DNA of 5,461 bases from Thermoplasmatota archaeon. Lineage in GTDB: Archaea; Thermoplasmatota; E2; DHVEG-1. The position numbers and the translations under genes are program-made. Location of the stretch: NCBI GenBank assembly GCA_030612095.1, contig JAUWOO010000116.1:1-5461 (forward strand), read 5' to 3'. Of the stretch, positions 1 through 5,461 are shown piece after piece (the stretch's first letter is position 1; each line of letters starts with the position of its first letter). Under the pieces are notes generated by a model. It saw only the letters and a program-made list of their open reading frames with translations, was not told where the DNA came from and ran no database searches.

Positions 1-3000
1 TGTGGGTCCTTTGCATCTTGTGGCTGCGGCTGCGTGAGGTTCCAGTCATAGAAGAAAACCTCTGTGTAATATTGCGCCATCTCTTCATTTTCTATGATTA
101 TTCCCGCCTCACGATTGCGGATAACTGAGTTTTCATTCCAGTTGATGCTTGCAATTAAAACGGATTCATTGTCAACGATCATCCCCTTGTTGTGGATATT
201 ACTGAAATATGACCAATTTGAATAAATGAATTTCACTTCAACTCCGTTTTCCTCGAAGTATTGTTTTGTCAGATTACATTTTTCATTAGTAGCATCATAG
301 CGCGGATTATAATTCAATATCACTTTGATATCTATGCCTGATTTGGACTTATTAACCAGACGTTCAACAAAAGGATTCACTCCATTATTCCAATCTCTAT
401 AAACGTACAGCTGCTCAATGTATATGCTCTCTTTAGCCGACTCGATCATATCACATATTGCTTTGTAACTTGTATCTGGAGAAAAGACGGGGATGGCAGA
501 AAAATTTCCTGTGATAGTTTTGGGCATAAATTGAGGTTCATACGATCCTCTATACACCGAATTATCCATGTAATAATCGGGCGGAACTGAAAAATCCATG
601 TCATGAAATGAGTAGCTATCACAACGCTTCGGATTCCAGTCATCAAGAAAAACACCAAGGAAATACTCAGCAACATTTTCGCTTCTTACCACTATTCCCC
701 ATTCGCGATTACCAAATGTGGGATCTTTTGGTATGCCTGTTTTGGCCCAGTTACAACTTTCTACAATTACAGTGTTATTATCAATTACAAGATATTTTCC
801 ATGATCAAATGTATAACGTGCATGGACATCGTTTTCCTCGTCATTTACGATAAGTCTGATGTTGCCCCCATATGTTGCAATTCTATTTAGTATGAATTTT
901 TCCTTGTCACTTATACCTCCTACGGGTGATCCTTCCAAGAATATGTTTACTGAGACATTTCTTCTGAGGACTGCAACAAGTTCATCGCATAGGAAAGGAT
1001 TTGTGAATTCATAGATGTTGAAATAAATTGATTCATTGGCTTTTCTCAGTTCACTTACTATTGTTTCAAAACTGCAGTCGGGTGAGACAAACGTTTTTAC
1101 TTCTCCATTAAAAGAAATATTTACGAAAGGAAAATCAGATTGTCCAATACCATATCTCCTTGGATGAGACCAGTCACTTGATGTATTTGTGTCAACTGGT
1201 ATATCTTGATTGAAATTTCTTTTTAGGATGGTGCCTGTCCCTGAACTTGGAATCGGCAGGCCATCCCATCCACTGCAGTTACAATCTGATTCGCCATACG
1301 CCAAGATATCAATTGTATGGTTGTAGAAACTTTTTAATGCAAGCATGGCACCGTTATTGCTTAAAGTAAATTGTTTAGATGAACACATCTGGGGCACATC
1401 ATCACTTGAATCTACATTGTACTCGAAATCTGGTTTTCTACCTGTTTCCCACGTGAAAGCACTAGCGTTTTGTGTGACGCATAGGTAAGTTTCTGGGGCT
1501 ATTGTGGTATTATCTGGGAATATGATCTTTCTTTGATCGCCTCTATTTTTCAAAGGTTGATTTGTTATATACCAACCTGAGATGTTCAAGCTATGATTTG
1601 TAGGGTTATATATTGTGACAAATTCGTTATTAACTCTGGAATGTGTATGATAGTAAACCTCTGTTATCAAAAGATTTTCTCCGTCTTTAACTGGACATGT
1701 ATCAAATATATTTACCTCGACTGACAGTTCATTGTTGAATTCATCTAGTTCATCGATCCGTTCATTCCCATCAGCTATTACAAAAACAATATGACCACCA
1801 GGTTCCACATCAATTGTATCCCATTTCATAGAAGGGTATTTCTGGTATTTGCCAATTGATTCATATGATTTACTTCCGATAAAATGCTCTTCATCGATAG
1901 AATCATAATAAAACATAGCACTTGCATCTGTGGCATTTTCATTTCCAATGTTTTTGAAAAATGCCTTTATTCTTATGGTTTCTCCTTGTCCAAAAATGTC
2001 ACTTTCGTTGTTATCTTCGTCATAAACTTTTATGTTTGTAATAGTTAGATCAGGTGCAATAATATCGGTATAAAATGCTATCTTGTCTGATTCTCCAATG
2101 TCTTTTTCAGAGGTTATTAAAACGTCTACATTAGTGCCACTAAATTCACGTTTCCTATGCTGACATGGTACTATATGCAGATTAATGTTGCATTCCTCCC
2201 CAGGACCTAGCGATATTGCTTTTTTCTCTAGTTCCACGTCCCATCCATTGGTGACCTGATCAATAGATACATGTACGGTATCATTGAAATCACCGGTATT
2301 TTTTAAAGTTAGAGGGATATCAAGAGTTTCACTTCTTTTCACCATATAAGAAGTCTCTGGCGAGTTGATATTAACTCCATATTTGCCCTGTTCAATGGTT
2401 ATATTGGAGATAACATGTATTGCATTATCGTTTCCATCTAATATTTTTACAGTATAGTTTGAACCAACAGGAGATGCTACCTTGTAATATCCAGATTTTG
2501 AAGTAAGGTCATCATCAATTTCATTATCTTCTGTGACATAGATACCAGTGACAACACCCGTATGGTTTTCAACGATGGTGATTTTGTTTTGTAGAAACGT
2601 ATTATTTTCTTCAGCTACTCCTATAATACATCCTCCACTTGTAGCATTTGACGTGCTTTTATCCATATCCATGAGGAATATAGCATTGGAAATTTCATCC
2701 GAGTAGTCATCTTTTCTAATTTTCACATTTATATATGCTGTGTCATTTTCCTCGATGTTCCTTTGATATTCTTTGTATTCTTTTTTGAATCTTAGGTAGA
2801 TCCAGTCAGACCAATTTCCATGTTCATCGGTAGTTATGTTGAATACGTATCGATCCGAGTACATCCACGAGGTTCCATCCCATGTTTGACTTGCAGGCCA
2901 ACGGCTGGAGATGTTTCCAACTATATATGATTTTAATTGATAACTTTCGTCAGGAAAATAGTTACTAATGTTTGGTTTGATAGCAAAAGGAATGCCATAT

Positions 3001-3635
3001 TCAGAATTATTTTGTATTTTTGGTATGTGGCTTGGGCACAATGCTATGTCCAAGTTTCCCCCTTGTATGAATTTATTCTTGCTACCTGGTGTAGGAATTA
3101 TCCCATCATAAAAATCAATGGTGGAGTTGTTTGTATCTAGACCACTATGTCTGGCTAGGGAGTGTCCTTCGTCTACTAAATCGGTGGGCATACCAGGTAC
3201 ATCTGTGTAGTCATAACTCCATTCTACAGCATCTGTAAAGTTTCCTGTGATATTTTTAAGTATTAATTTATCTTCGTTATTTCCTAGTCCATTTCCTATG
3301 TTGGAGTCATCAATGTAAAGTCTTGTTGTATTGGCAGGGATAGAGAAGTTTTCATAGATTTTTGTTCCATGATCCGCTATGATAGCATAGCTATATGCTG
3401 GAATTATAGTAGTTCCGTTTCCATGGTCTCTATCACCCTCTAAAAAATCCTCGGCGTAATTATCAGTTATGCTCCAACCTGAAACATTGATGGAATGATT
3501 TGTGGGGTTGTATAGTTCTATCCACTCGTTGTAATTATCGTTTTGTTCTGGGTCATACATTATCTCGTTTATTACAATGGTTGCAGGTTCCCCTGATACA
3601 ACATTTAGATTTATAAATATTAATAAAATTAGCAT
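1..3635 (-). CDS. Secreted multidomain surface protein with two lamin-tail domains and two phospholipase-D (HKD) domains; C-terminus beyond window
   Basis: Partial: the frame stays open from the start codon to base 3 without a stop, giving 1211 residues before the left edge. Numbering is from ATG 3635. Residues 1-15 (MLILLIFINLNVVSG) are a signal peptide. A lamin-tail domain spans about 18-187 (NEIMYDP, EWIELYNP, SGW, ending in PTPGSKN). About 188-418 is unassigned and looks beta-rich. A NEW3-like domain covers about 420-512 and a CARDB-like domain about 527-645. A second lamin-tail domain covers about 653-835. PLD domain 1 has H945-G-K947 and D952 followed by ESCN; PLD domain 2 has H1148-N-K1150 and D1155 followed by ASIN. 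Both therefore keep the HxKx4D and distal S-x-N residues, so a two-lobed active site hydrolysing phosphodiesters (phospholipid or nucleic acid) is expected. About 40 N-x-S/T sequons fit an exported glycoprotein. Substrate is unknown; the visible end (residue 1211, just after DWNLT) lies near where a membrane anchor would follow. The start is uncertain: TTG at 3683 is in frame, preceded by GGGGG 7 bases upstream, and adds MIHSRGEVNPSKFF, giving a better signal-peptide n-region. Confidence 0.9.
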   Translation of the reverse strand, partial: MLILLIFINLNVVSGEPATIVINEIMYDPEQNDNYNEWIELYNPTNHSINVSGWSITDNYAEDFLEGDRDHGNGTTIIPAYSYAIIADHGTKIYENFSIPANTTRLYIDDSNIGNGLGNNEDKLILKNITGNFTDAVEWSYDYTDVPGMPTDLVDEGHSLARHSGLDTNNSTIDFYDGIIPTPGSKNKFIQGGNLDIALCPSHIPKIQNNSEYGIPFAIKPNISNYFPDESYQLKSYIVGNISSRWPASQTWDGTSWMYSDRYVFNITTDEHGNWSDWIYLRFKKEYKEYQRNIEENDTAYINVKIRKDDYSDEISNAIFLMDMDKSTSNATSGGCIIGVAEENNTFLQNKITIVENHTGVVTGIYVTEDNEIDDDLTSKSGYYKVASPVGSNYTVKILDGNDNAIHVISNITIEQGKYGVNINSPETSYMVKRSETLDIPLTLKNTGDFNDTVHVSIDQVTNGWDVELEKKAISLGPGEECNINLHIVPCQHRKREFSGTNVDVLITSEKDIGESDKIAFYTDIIAPDLTITNIKVYDEDNNESDIFGQGETIRIKAFFKNIGNENATDASAMFYYDSIDEEHFIGSKSYESIGKYQKYPSMKWDTIDVEPGGHIVFVIADGNERIDELDEFNNELSVEVNIFDTCPVKDGENLLITEVYYHTHSRVNNEFVTIYNPTNHSLNISGWYITNQPLKNRGDQRKIIFPDNTTIAPETYLCVTQNASAFTWETGRKPDFEYNVDSSDDVPQMCSSKQFTLSNNGAMLALKSFYNHTIDILAYGESDCNCSGWDGLPIPSSGTGTILKRNFNQDIPVDTNTSSDWSHPRRYGIGQSDFPFVNISFNGEVKTFVSPDCSFETIVSELRKANESIYFNIYEFTNPFLCDELVAVLRRNVSVNIFLEGSPVGGISDKEKFILNRIATYGGNIRLIVNDEENDVHARYTFDHGKYLVIDNNTVIVESCNWAKTGIPKDPTFGNREWGIVVRSENVAEYFLGVFLDDWNPKRCDSYSFHDMDFSVPPDYYMDNSVYRGSYEPQFMPKTITGNFSAIPVFSPDTSYKAICDMIESAKESIYIEQLYVYRDWNNGVNPFVERLVNKSKSGIDIKVILNYNPRYDATNEKCNLTKQYFEENGVEVKFIYSNWSYFSNIHNKGMIVDNESVLIASINWNENSVIRNREAGIIIENEEMAQYYTEVFFYDWNLTQPQPQDAKDP
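3589..3635 (-). other. Signal peptide of the surface protein
   Basis: From ATG 3635 the first residues are a hydrophobic run, MLILLIFINL, followed by the polar NVVSG and then EP, so cleavage after residue 15 is likely. With this start there is no positive charge before the hydrophobic core. Reading back in frame gives NPSKFFII immediately before the Met, which supplies a lysine and lengthens the core. This is the main reason to consider the TTG start at 3683. Confidence 0.7.
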
Positions 3636-3660
3636 TATAATAAAGAATTTCGATGGATTA

Positions 3661-3671
3661 ACCTCACCTCT
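3661..3671 (-). promoter_or_regulatory. Strong anti-16S (Shine-Dalgarno) match without a start codon at normal distance
   Basis: On the minus strand this stretch reads AGAGGTGAGGT. It contains GAGGTGA (3670-3664), a 7-base match to the complement of the conserved archaeal 16S 3' end. No ATG, GTG or TTG follows within the usual 5-10 bases; the first in-frame ATG is 28 bases beyond the match. It may be a genuine ribosome binding site with a displaced or lost initiator, or a chance match inside coding sequence if translation starts at TTG 3683. Confidence 0.4.
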
Positions 3672-3707
3672 ACTATGTATCAATCAACTTCCCCCAAATT
3701 ATACTAG

Positions 3708-3778
3708 AGGGCGGGGAGGGATTTGAACCCCCGTATGCGGATCTGCAGTCCGCCACATAGCCACTTTGTTACCCGCCC
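3708..3778 (-). tRNA. tRNA-Cys (GCA anticodon)
   Basis: The minus strand folds into a complete 71-base cloverleaf. The 7-bp acceptor stem is GGGCGGG (3778-3772) with CCCGCCC (3715-3709). The D arm is short, ACA/TGT around a 9-base loop. The anticodon stem GCGGA/TCCGC encloses the loop CTGCAGA, with anticodon GCA at 3746-3744. The variable loop is four bases (ATAC). The T stem GGGGG/CCCTC, with one G-U pair, encloses TTCAAAT. The discriminator base (3708) is U, the hallmark identity base of tRNA-Cys. The 3' CCA is not encoded and must be added by the CCA-adding enzyme. I see no convincing TATA box at the right distance: TTTTATGG at 3801-3794 is too close to the 5' end. In many methanogens this tRNA is charged indirectly through phosphoserine (SepRS/SepCysS); nothing here shows which route is used. 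Confidence 0.97.
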
Positions 3779-3820
3779 ATTGTTTAGGTATTACCATAAA
3801 AGGTCGTATGTGTTAAGTGT

Positions 3821-3842
3821 GTCTCTGGAATTCTGTCTCTGG
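3821..3842. repeat. Tandem direct repeat GTCTCTGG x2
   Basis: GTCTCTGG occurs at 3821-3828 and again at 3835-3842, a 14-bp period, and each copy is followed a few bases later by TTCT. The pair sits between the divergent tRNA-Cys and aminotransferase genes, so it could be a paired protein-binding site. Chance or slippage duplication is also possible. Confidence 0.5.
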
Positions 3843-3856
3843 TTTTAATTCTTTTG

Positions 3857-3877
3857 GTTGTGCTGGAGGAAGACAAC
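3857..3877 (+). promoter_or_regulatory. Small hairpin with GGAGGA in its loop
   Basis: GTTGT (3857-3861) can pair with ACAAC (3873-3877), leaving an 11-base loop, GCTGGAGGAAG, that displays the Shine-Dalgarno-like GGAGGA (3865-3870). No start codon follows at ribosome-binding distance. The stem is only 5 bp, so support is weak alone; it matters mainly because a strong hairpin follows a few bases later. Confidence 0.25.
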
Positions 3878-3880
3878 GGA

Positions 3881-3913
3881 ATTTCCAAATGAAGCCAAAA
3901 CTCATTTGGAAAT
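3881..3913. repeat. Perfect 12-bp inverted repeat with 9-base loop, upstream of the aminotransferase
   Basis: ATTTCCAAATGA (3881-3892) is the exact reverse complement of TCATTTGGAAAT (3902-3913), separated by AGCCAAAAC. With a one-base bulge the stem can gain two more G-C pairs. It lies 62-94 bases before the likely ATG of the aminotransferase and about 100 bases upstream of the tRNA-Cys 5' end. It could be a palindromic operator for a dimeric regulator or an RNA hairpin in a leader transcript. No oligo-T follows directly on either strand, so it is not a simple terminator. Confidence 0.75.
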
Positions 3914-3943
3914 CCCAATAGAAGCAACATTTTTCTGTAGAAA

Positions 3944-3951
3944 CATTAAAG
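3944..3951 (+). promoter_or_regulatory. Candidate archaeal TATA box for the aminotransferase
   Basis: CATTAAAG, preceded by the purine/A-rich GAAA (possible BRE), is centred about 27 bases before the ATG at 3975, the spacing expected for a leaderless transcript. No good ribosome binding site precedes that ATG, which agrees. The match to the TATA consensus is loose. A rival, CATAAAAG at 3795-3802, would start transcription near 3823 and give a leader of about 150 bases containing both hairpins. Confidence 0.25.
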
Positions 3952-3968
3952 AAAAGCGGTCCTTTTTT
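3952..3968 (+). terminator. Possible attenuator or terminator: short hairpin followed by oligo-T
   Basis: AAAAG (3952-3956) pairs with CTTTT (3962-3966) around a CGGTC loop, within a run of six T (3963-3968). The run ends just seven bases before the aminotransferase ATG. Archaeal polymerase terminates at oligo-T tracts, so if transcription starts further upstream this could limit read-through. The stem is short and mostly A-U, so this is tentative. Confidence 0.2.
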
Positions 3969-3974
3969 GCTTGC

Positions 3975-5261
3975 ATGGTCCGCACCGGTAATAAAAAATC
4001 ATTCCCCCATCTTTCAAATTTGGTTGAAGAGTCACTTTGTGGTCTTTCTCCAATTCAAACAATCATGAAAATGGCAGAAGAACGTAACATTGTAAAAATG
4101 GGTCTTAATCCTGAAGAGGTTATTTCTTTTGGAGGTGGTTGGTGTAATCATCATGCACCTGAGAATTTACGAAATGCTTACAAGGAAATAGTTGAGAATA
4201 AAACGTATTTTCACAAATCAGGTCGTTATAGTACTATTGCTGGTGACTACAACTGTAGAGAACAACTAGCTAGATTTGAAAAGAACATCTATGGGGTTAA
4301 AGGCTTACAACCTTCAAATATTATCCTTGGGCATTCTTCTACTCAGTTATTTCATGATATTCTAAGAGTTTTATGCAATGCTGGTGACGATATTTGTTTT
4401 CTTGATCCGACCTATGCTAATTATGTAAACGCTGTAAAATGTGCACTTCCTGGTTCAAAGATGAGATTCATCCCTGCTTTAGAATCCAATACCTGGGAGT
4501 ATTTACCCGATCCTGATTCTTCATTGGAAGTTTTGAAGAGTCGTTGTGATAAAGGTGCAAGAGTTTTTGTTATTCCTGTTCCTGATAATCCTACTAGTCA
4601 GATACCAACTGATGAGTTTCTTAAGGGATCTCTTGAGATTTTGGAAGATCGCGGTGGTTTTTTGATTTTGGATTGCGCCTATAAATCATTGTGGTTTGGG
4701 AAGATGTCACGGTGTTTTTCTTGGTCATCCATTGATATGCCAAATTTGGTAACTCTTCATTCGAATTCCAAATGGCTTTCTGGCCTTGGCCGGCGGTTGG
4801 GCTGGATTGAAGCTGATGTAAATGTTACTTCCGGGCTTGAAAAATTAAATGAATCGGTTCTTTTGTCTCCCGATACCATGCATAGTATGGCTACTGCCAG
4901 GTTCCTGGAAAAAACGCTCGAAGATAGAAGTCTTAAAAGTTTTATCGATGAAACAAGACGCCTTTATGAAAAAACTGCAGCAGTCATGATAGATAGTATT
5001 GATGATTGTCTTGGTTGGAATAGATTGAAACCGCAGGGTGGTTTGTATACCTGTTGCCCAACACCTGAAGGTGAAGAACCTGTTGGATTTGTTGAACGAG
5101 TGTTGAAAAATACAGGCGTTCTTCTTATTCCCGGCAGGGGATTTGGACCAAGTATGGAGCAAGCAGTTCGTTTATCCTATGGTCCCCTCTGTTATGGTCA
5201 TGAGTTGATAAAGGAGGGCATGGAACGGATTGGATGTTTTCTTTCAAAAAGTAAATGTTAA
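3975..5261 (+). CDS. PLP-dependent aminotransferase, class I/II (fold type I)
   Basis: The 428-residue protein has the normal length and motif order for this cytosolic family. It should transfer an amino group between an amino acid and a 2-oxo acid through pyridoxal phosphate. Visible motifs, numbered from ATG 3975: Y85-S-T-I-A-G90 and R95 near the substrate entrance; G119-H-S-S-T-Q124 of the phosphate-binding loop; PDNPT with N205; D233-C-A-Y236, where Asp binds the pyridine nitrogen and Tyr the ring hydroxyl; S-N-S-K266, the Schiff-base lysine, with G272-R-R274 after it; and R399 in VRLSYG, the substrate-carboxylate arginine. ATG 3975 was chosen because it places LSNLVEESL at a family-typical distance from the N-terminus. 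The frame extends upstream to TTG 3858, but those 39 residues lack family character and overlap the 12-bp inverted repeat. Substrate cannot be read from sequence. The protein is unusually Cys-rich (15 residues, 3.5%), with one Cys inside the PLP-binding motif (C234). Confidence 0.93.
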   Translation: MVRTGNKKSFPHLSNLVEESLCGLSPIQTIMKMAEERNIVKMGLNPEEVISFGGGWCNHHAPENLRNAYKEIVENKTYFHKSGRYSTIAGDYNCREQLARFEKNIYGVKGLQPSNIILGHSSTQLFHDILRVLCNAGDDICFLDPTYANYVNAVKCALPGSKMRFIPALESNTWEYLPDPDSSLEVLKSRCDKGARVFVIPVPDNPTSQIPTDEFLKGSLEILEDRGGFLILDCAYKSLWFGKMSRCFSWSSIDMPNLVTLHSNSKWLSGLGRRLGWIEADVNVTSGLEKLNESVLLSPDTMHSMATARFLEKTLEDRSLKSFIDETRRLYEKTAAVMIDSIDDCLGWNRLKPQGGLYTCCPTPEGEEPVGFVERVLKNTGVLLIPGRGFGPSMEQAVRLSYGPLCYGHELIKEGMERIGCFLSKSKC

Positions 5262-5263
5262 TC

Positions 5264-5277
5264 TCTAATTGATTAGA
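5264..5277 (+). terminator. AT-rich palindrome just after the aminotransferase stop
   Basis: TCTAAT and ATTAGA form a 6-bp inverted repeat around TG, three bases past the stop codon. The loop is too tight for a stable hairpin and no oligo-T follows, so it is a weak terminator candidate and may be chance. Confidence 0.15.
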
Positions 5278-5298
5278 TTGGGAAATTCTATTCTGAAG

Positions 5299-5327
5299 TA
5301 CTACATAAGATTGGATTACTACATAAG
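5299..5327 (+). repeat. 11-bp direct repeat TACTACATAAG x2, with TATA-like cores
   Basis: TACTACATAAG occurs at 5299-5309 and 5317-5327, an 18-bp period, in the 70-base gap before the truncated gene. Each copy contains TACATAAG, a fair archaeal TATA-like element. The first is centred about 26 bases before the ATG at 5332, the spacing of a leaderless promoter; no ribosome binding site is seen before that ATG. Duplicate promoter cores or a paired binding site are both possible. Confidence 0.5.
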
Positions 5328-5331
5328 CAGA

Positions 5332-5461
5332 ATGGAAATTATGACATTTTGCTATGGATGTATTTTACAAATAGCTACTTTTCTGAAGTTACCAAATGAA
5401 GTCCGTATCTCATACACCAAAAAAACCCTGGAAAAAGAATTACCACTTCAGGAATTGCAAT
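5332..5461 (+). CDS. N-terminus of a truncated gene, possibly DUF89/ARMT1-like
   Basis: An open frame begins at ATG 5332 and runs to the right edge, giving 43 codons. It starts MEIMTFCYGCILQIATFLKL. The early C-x-x-C-x-x-Q pattern followed by an amphipathic helix recalls the N-terminus of archaeal DUF89 (ARMT1-like, damage-control phosphatase) proteins, which often begin with a CxPCLLRQ-type segment; this is recognition by eye over a short stretch. An in-frame stop at 5266 limits the frame upstream. ATG 5341 and TTG 5311 are alternative starts. It lies 70 bases after the aminotransferase on the same strand, so co-transcription is possible, though the repeat before it could be its own promoter. 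Confidence 0.5.
   Translation, partial: MEIMTFCYGCILQIATFLKLPNEVRISYTKKTLEKELPLQELQ

Noticed and set aside
446..676. 76-codon minus-strand frame
   Set aside because: It lies inside the long surface-protein gene in a different minus-strand frame and has no domain or signal of its own.
608..853. 81-codon plus-strand frame
   Set aside because: It is antisense to the first PLD domain and its region, including the HKD motif at 782-803, is clearly coding on the other strand.
2937..3140. 67-codon plus-strand frame with hydrophobic stretches
   Set aside because: It is antisense to the intact surface-protein frame; the apparent hydrophobicity follows from codon composition on the opposite strand.
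1..3635. PLD protein as an intracellular antiphage effector or transposase-like nuclease
   Set aside because: The signal peptide, dense sequons and LTD/CARDB-type modules point to export, and there is no partner gene typical of defence operons nearby.
3708..3778. tRNA-Cys as an integration site for a mobile element
   Set aside because: I found no second copy of the tRNA 3' end in the window and no integrase; the neighbouring genes look like ordinary chromosomal genes.
3794..3801. TTTTATGG on the minus strand as the tRNA-Cys TATA box
   Set aside because: It ends only 15 bases before the tRNA 5' end, so transcription would begin inside the tRNA.
3858..3974. TTG start at 3858 giving a 467-residue aminotransferase
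   Set aside because: The extra 39 residues show no family character, have no ribosome binding site before the TTG, and are spanned by a perfect 12-bp inverted repeat. ATG 3975 gives the usual family length. Not fully excluded.
4845..5162. 105-codon minus-strand frame
   Set aside because: It is antisense to the C-terminal third of the aminotransferase, which has all expected motifs through R399.

Overview
The window reads as archaeal, most likely a methanogenic euryarchaeon close to the Methanosarcinales. The reasons are a tRNA-Cys whose 3' CCA is not encoded, an AT-leaning composition, sparse bacterial-style signals, anti-Shine-Dalgarno matches of the GGAGGTGA type, and a large secreted beta-sandwich protein of the kind these organisms carry. 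The lineage is an inference from style, not from a marker gene.

Layout. Positions 1 to about 3635 (possibly 3683) are one uninterrupted minus-strand reading frame that runs off the left edge. It encodes at least 1211 residues of an exported surface protein: signal peptide, lamin-tail domain, unassigned beta-rich region, NEW3-like domain, CARDB-like domain, second lamin-tail domain, then two phospholipase-D (HKD) domains. I checked the frame codon by codon and found no stop. Directly upstream on the same strand lies a tRNA-Cys(GCA) gene (3708-3778). A 196-base gap (3779-3974) follows, holding a tandem 8-bp repeat, a perfect 12-bp inverted repeat and an oligo-T tract. Then come a plus-strand fold-type-I PLP aminotransferase (3975-5261), a 70-base gap with an 11-bp direct repeat, and the first 43 codons of a plus-strand gene cut by the right edge (from 5332), whose CxxC start faintly resembles DUF89/ARMT1-like proteins.

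How the genes relate. The surface protein and tRNA-Cys are co-oriented; the aminotransferase and the truncated gene are divergent from them and co-oriented with each other. Nothing in the sequence ties the secreted phosphodiesterase to the aminotransferase, and they are probably independent neighbours. The gap between tRNA and aminotransferase is the most structured non-coding stretch and the best candidate for unrecognised regulation. I see no CRISPR array, insertion sequence, integrase or defence operon.
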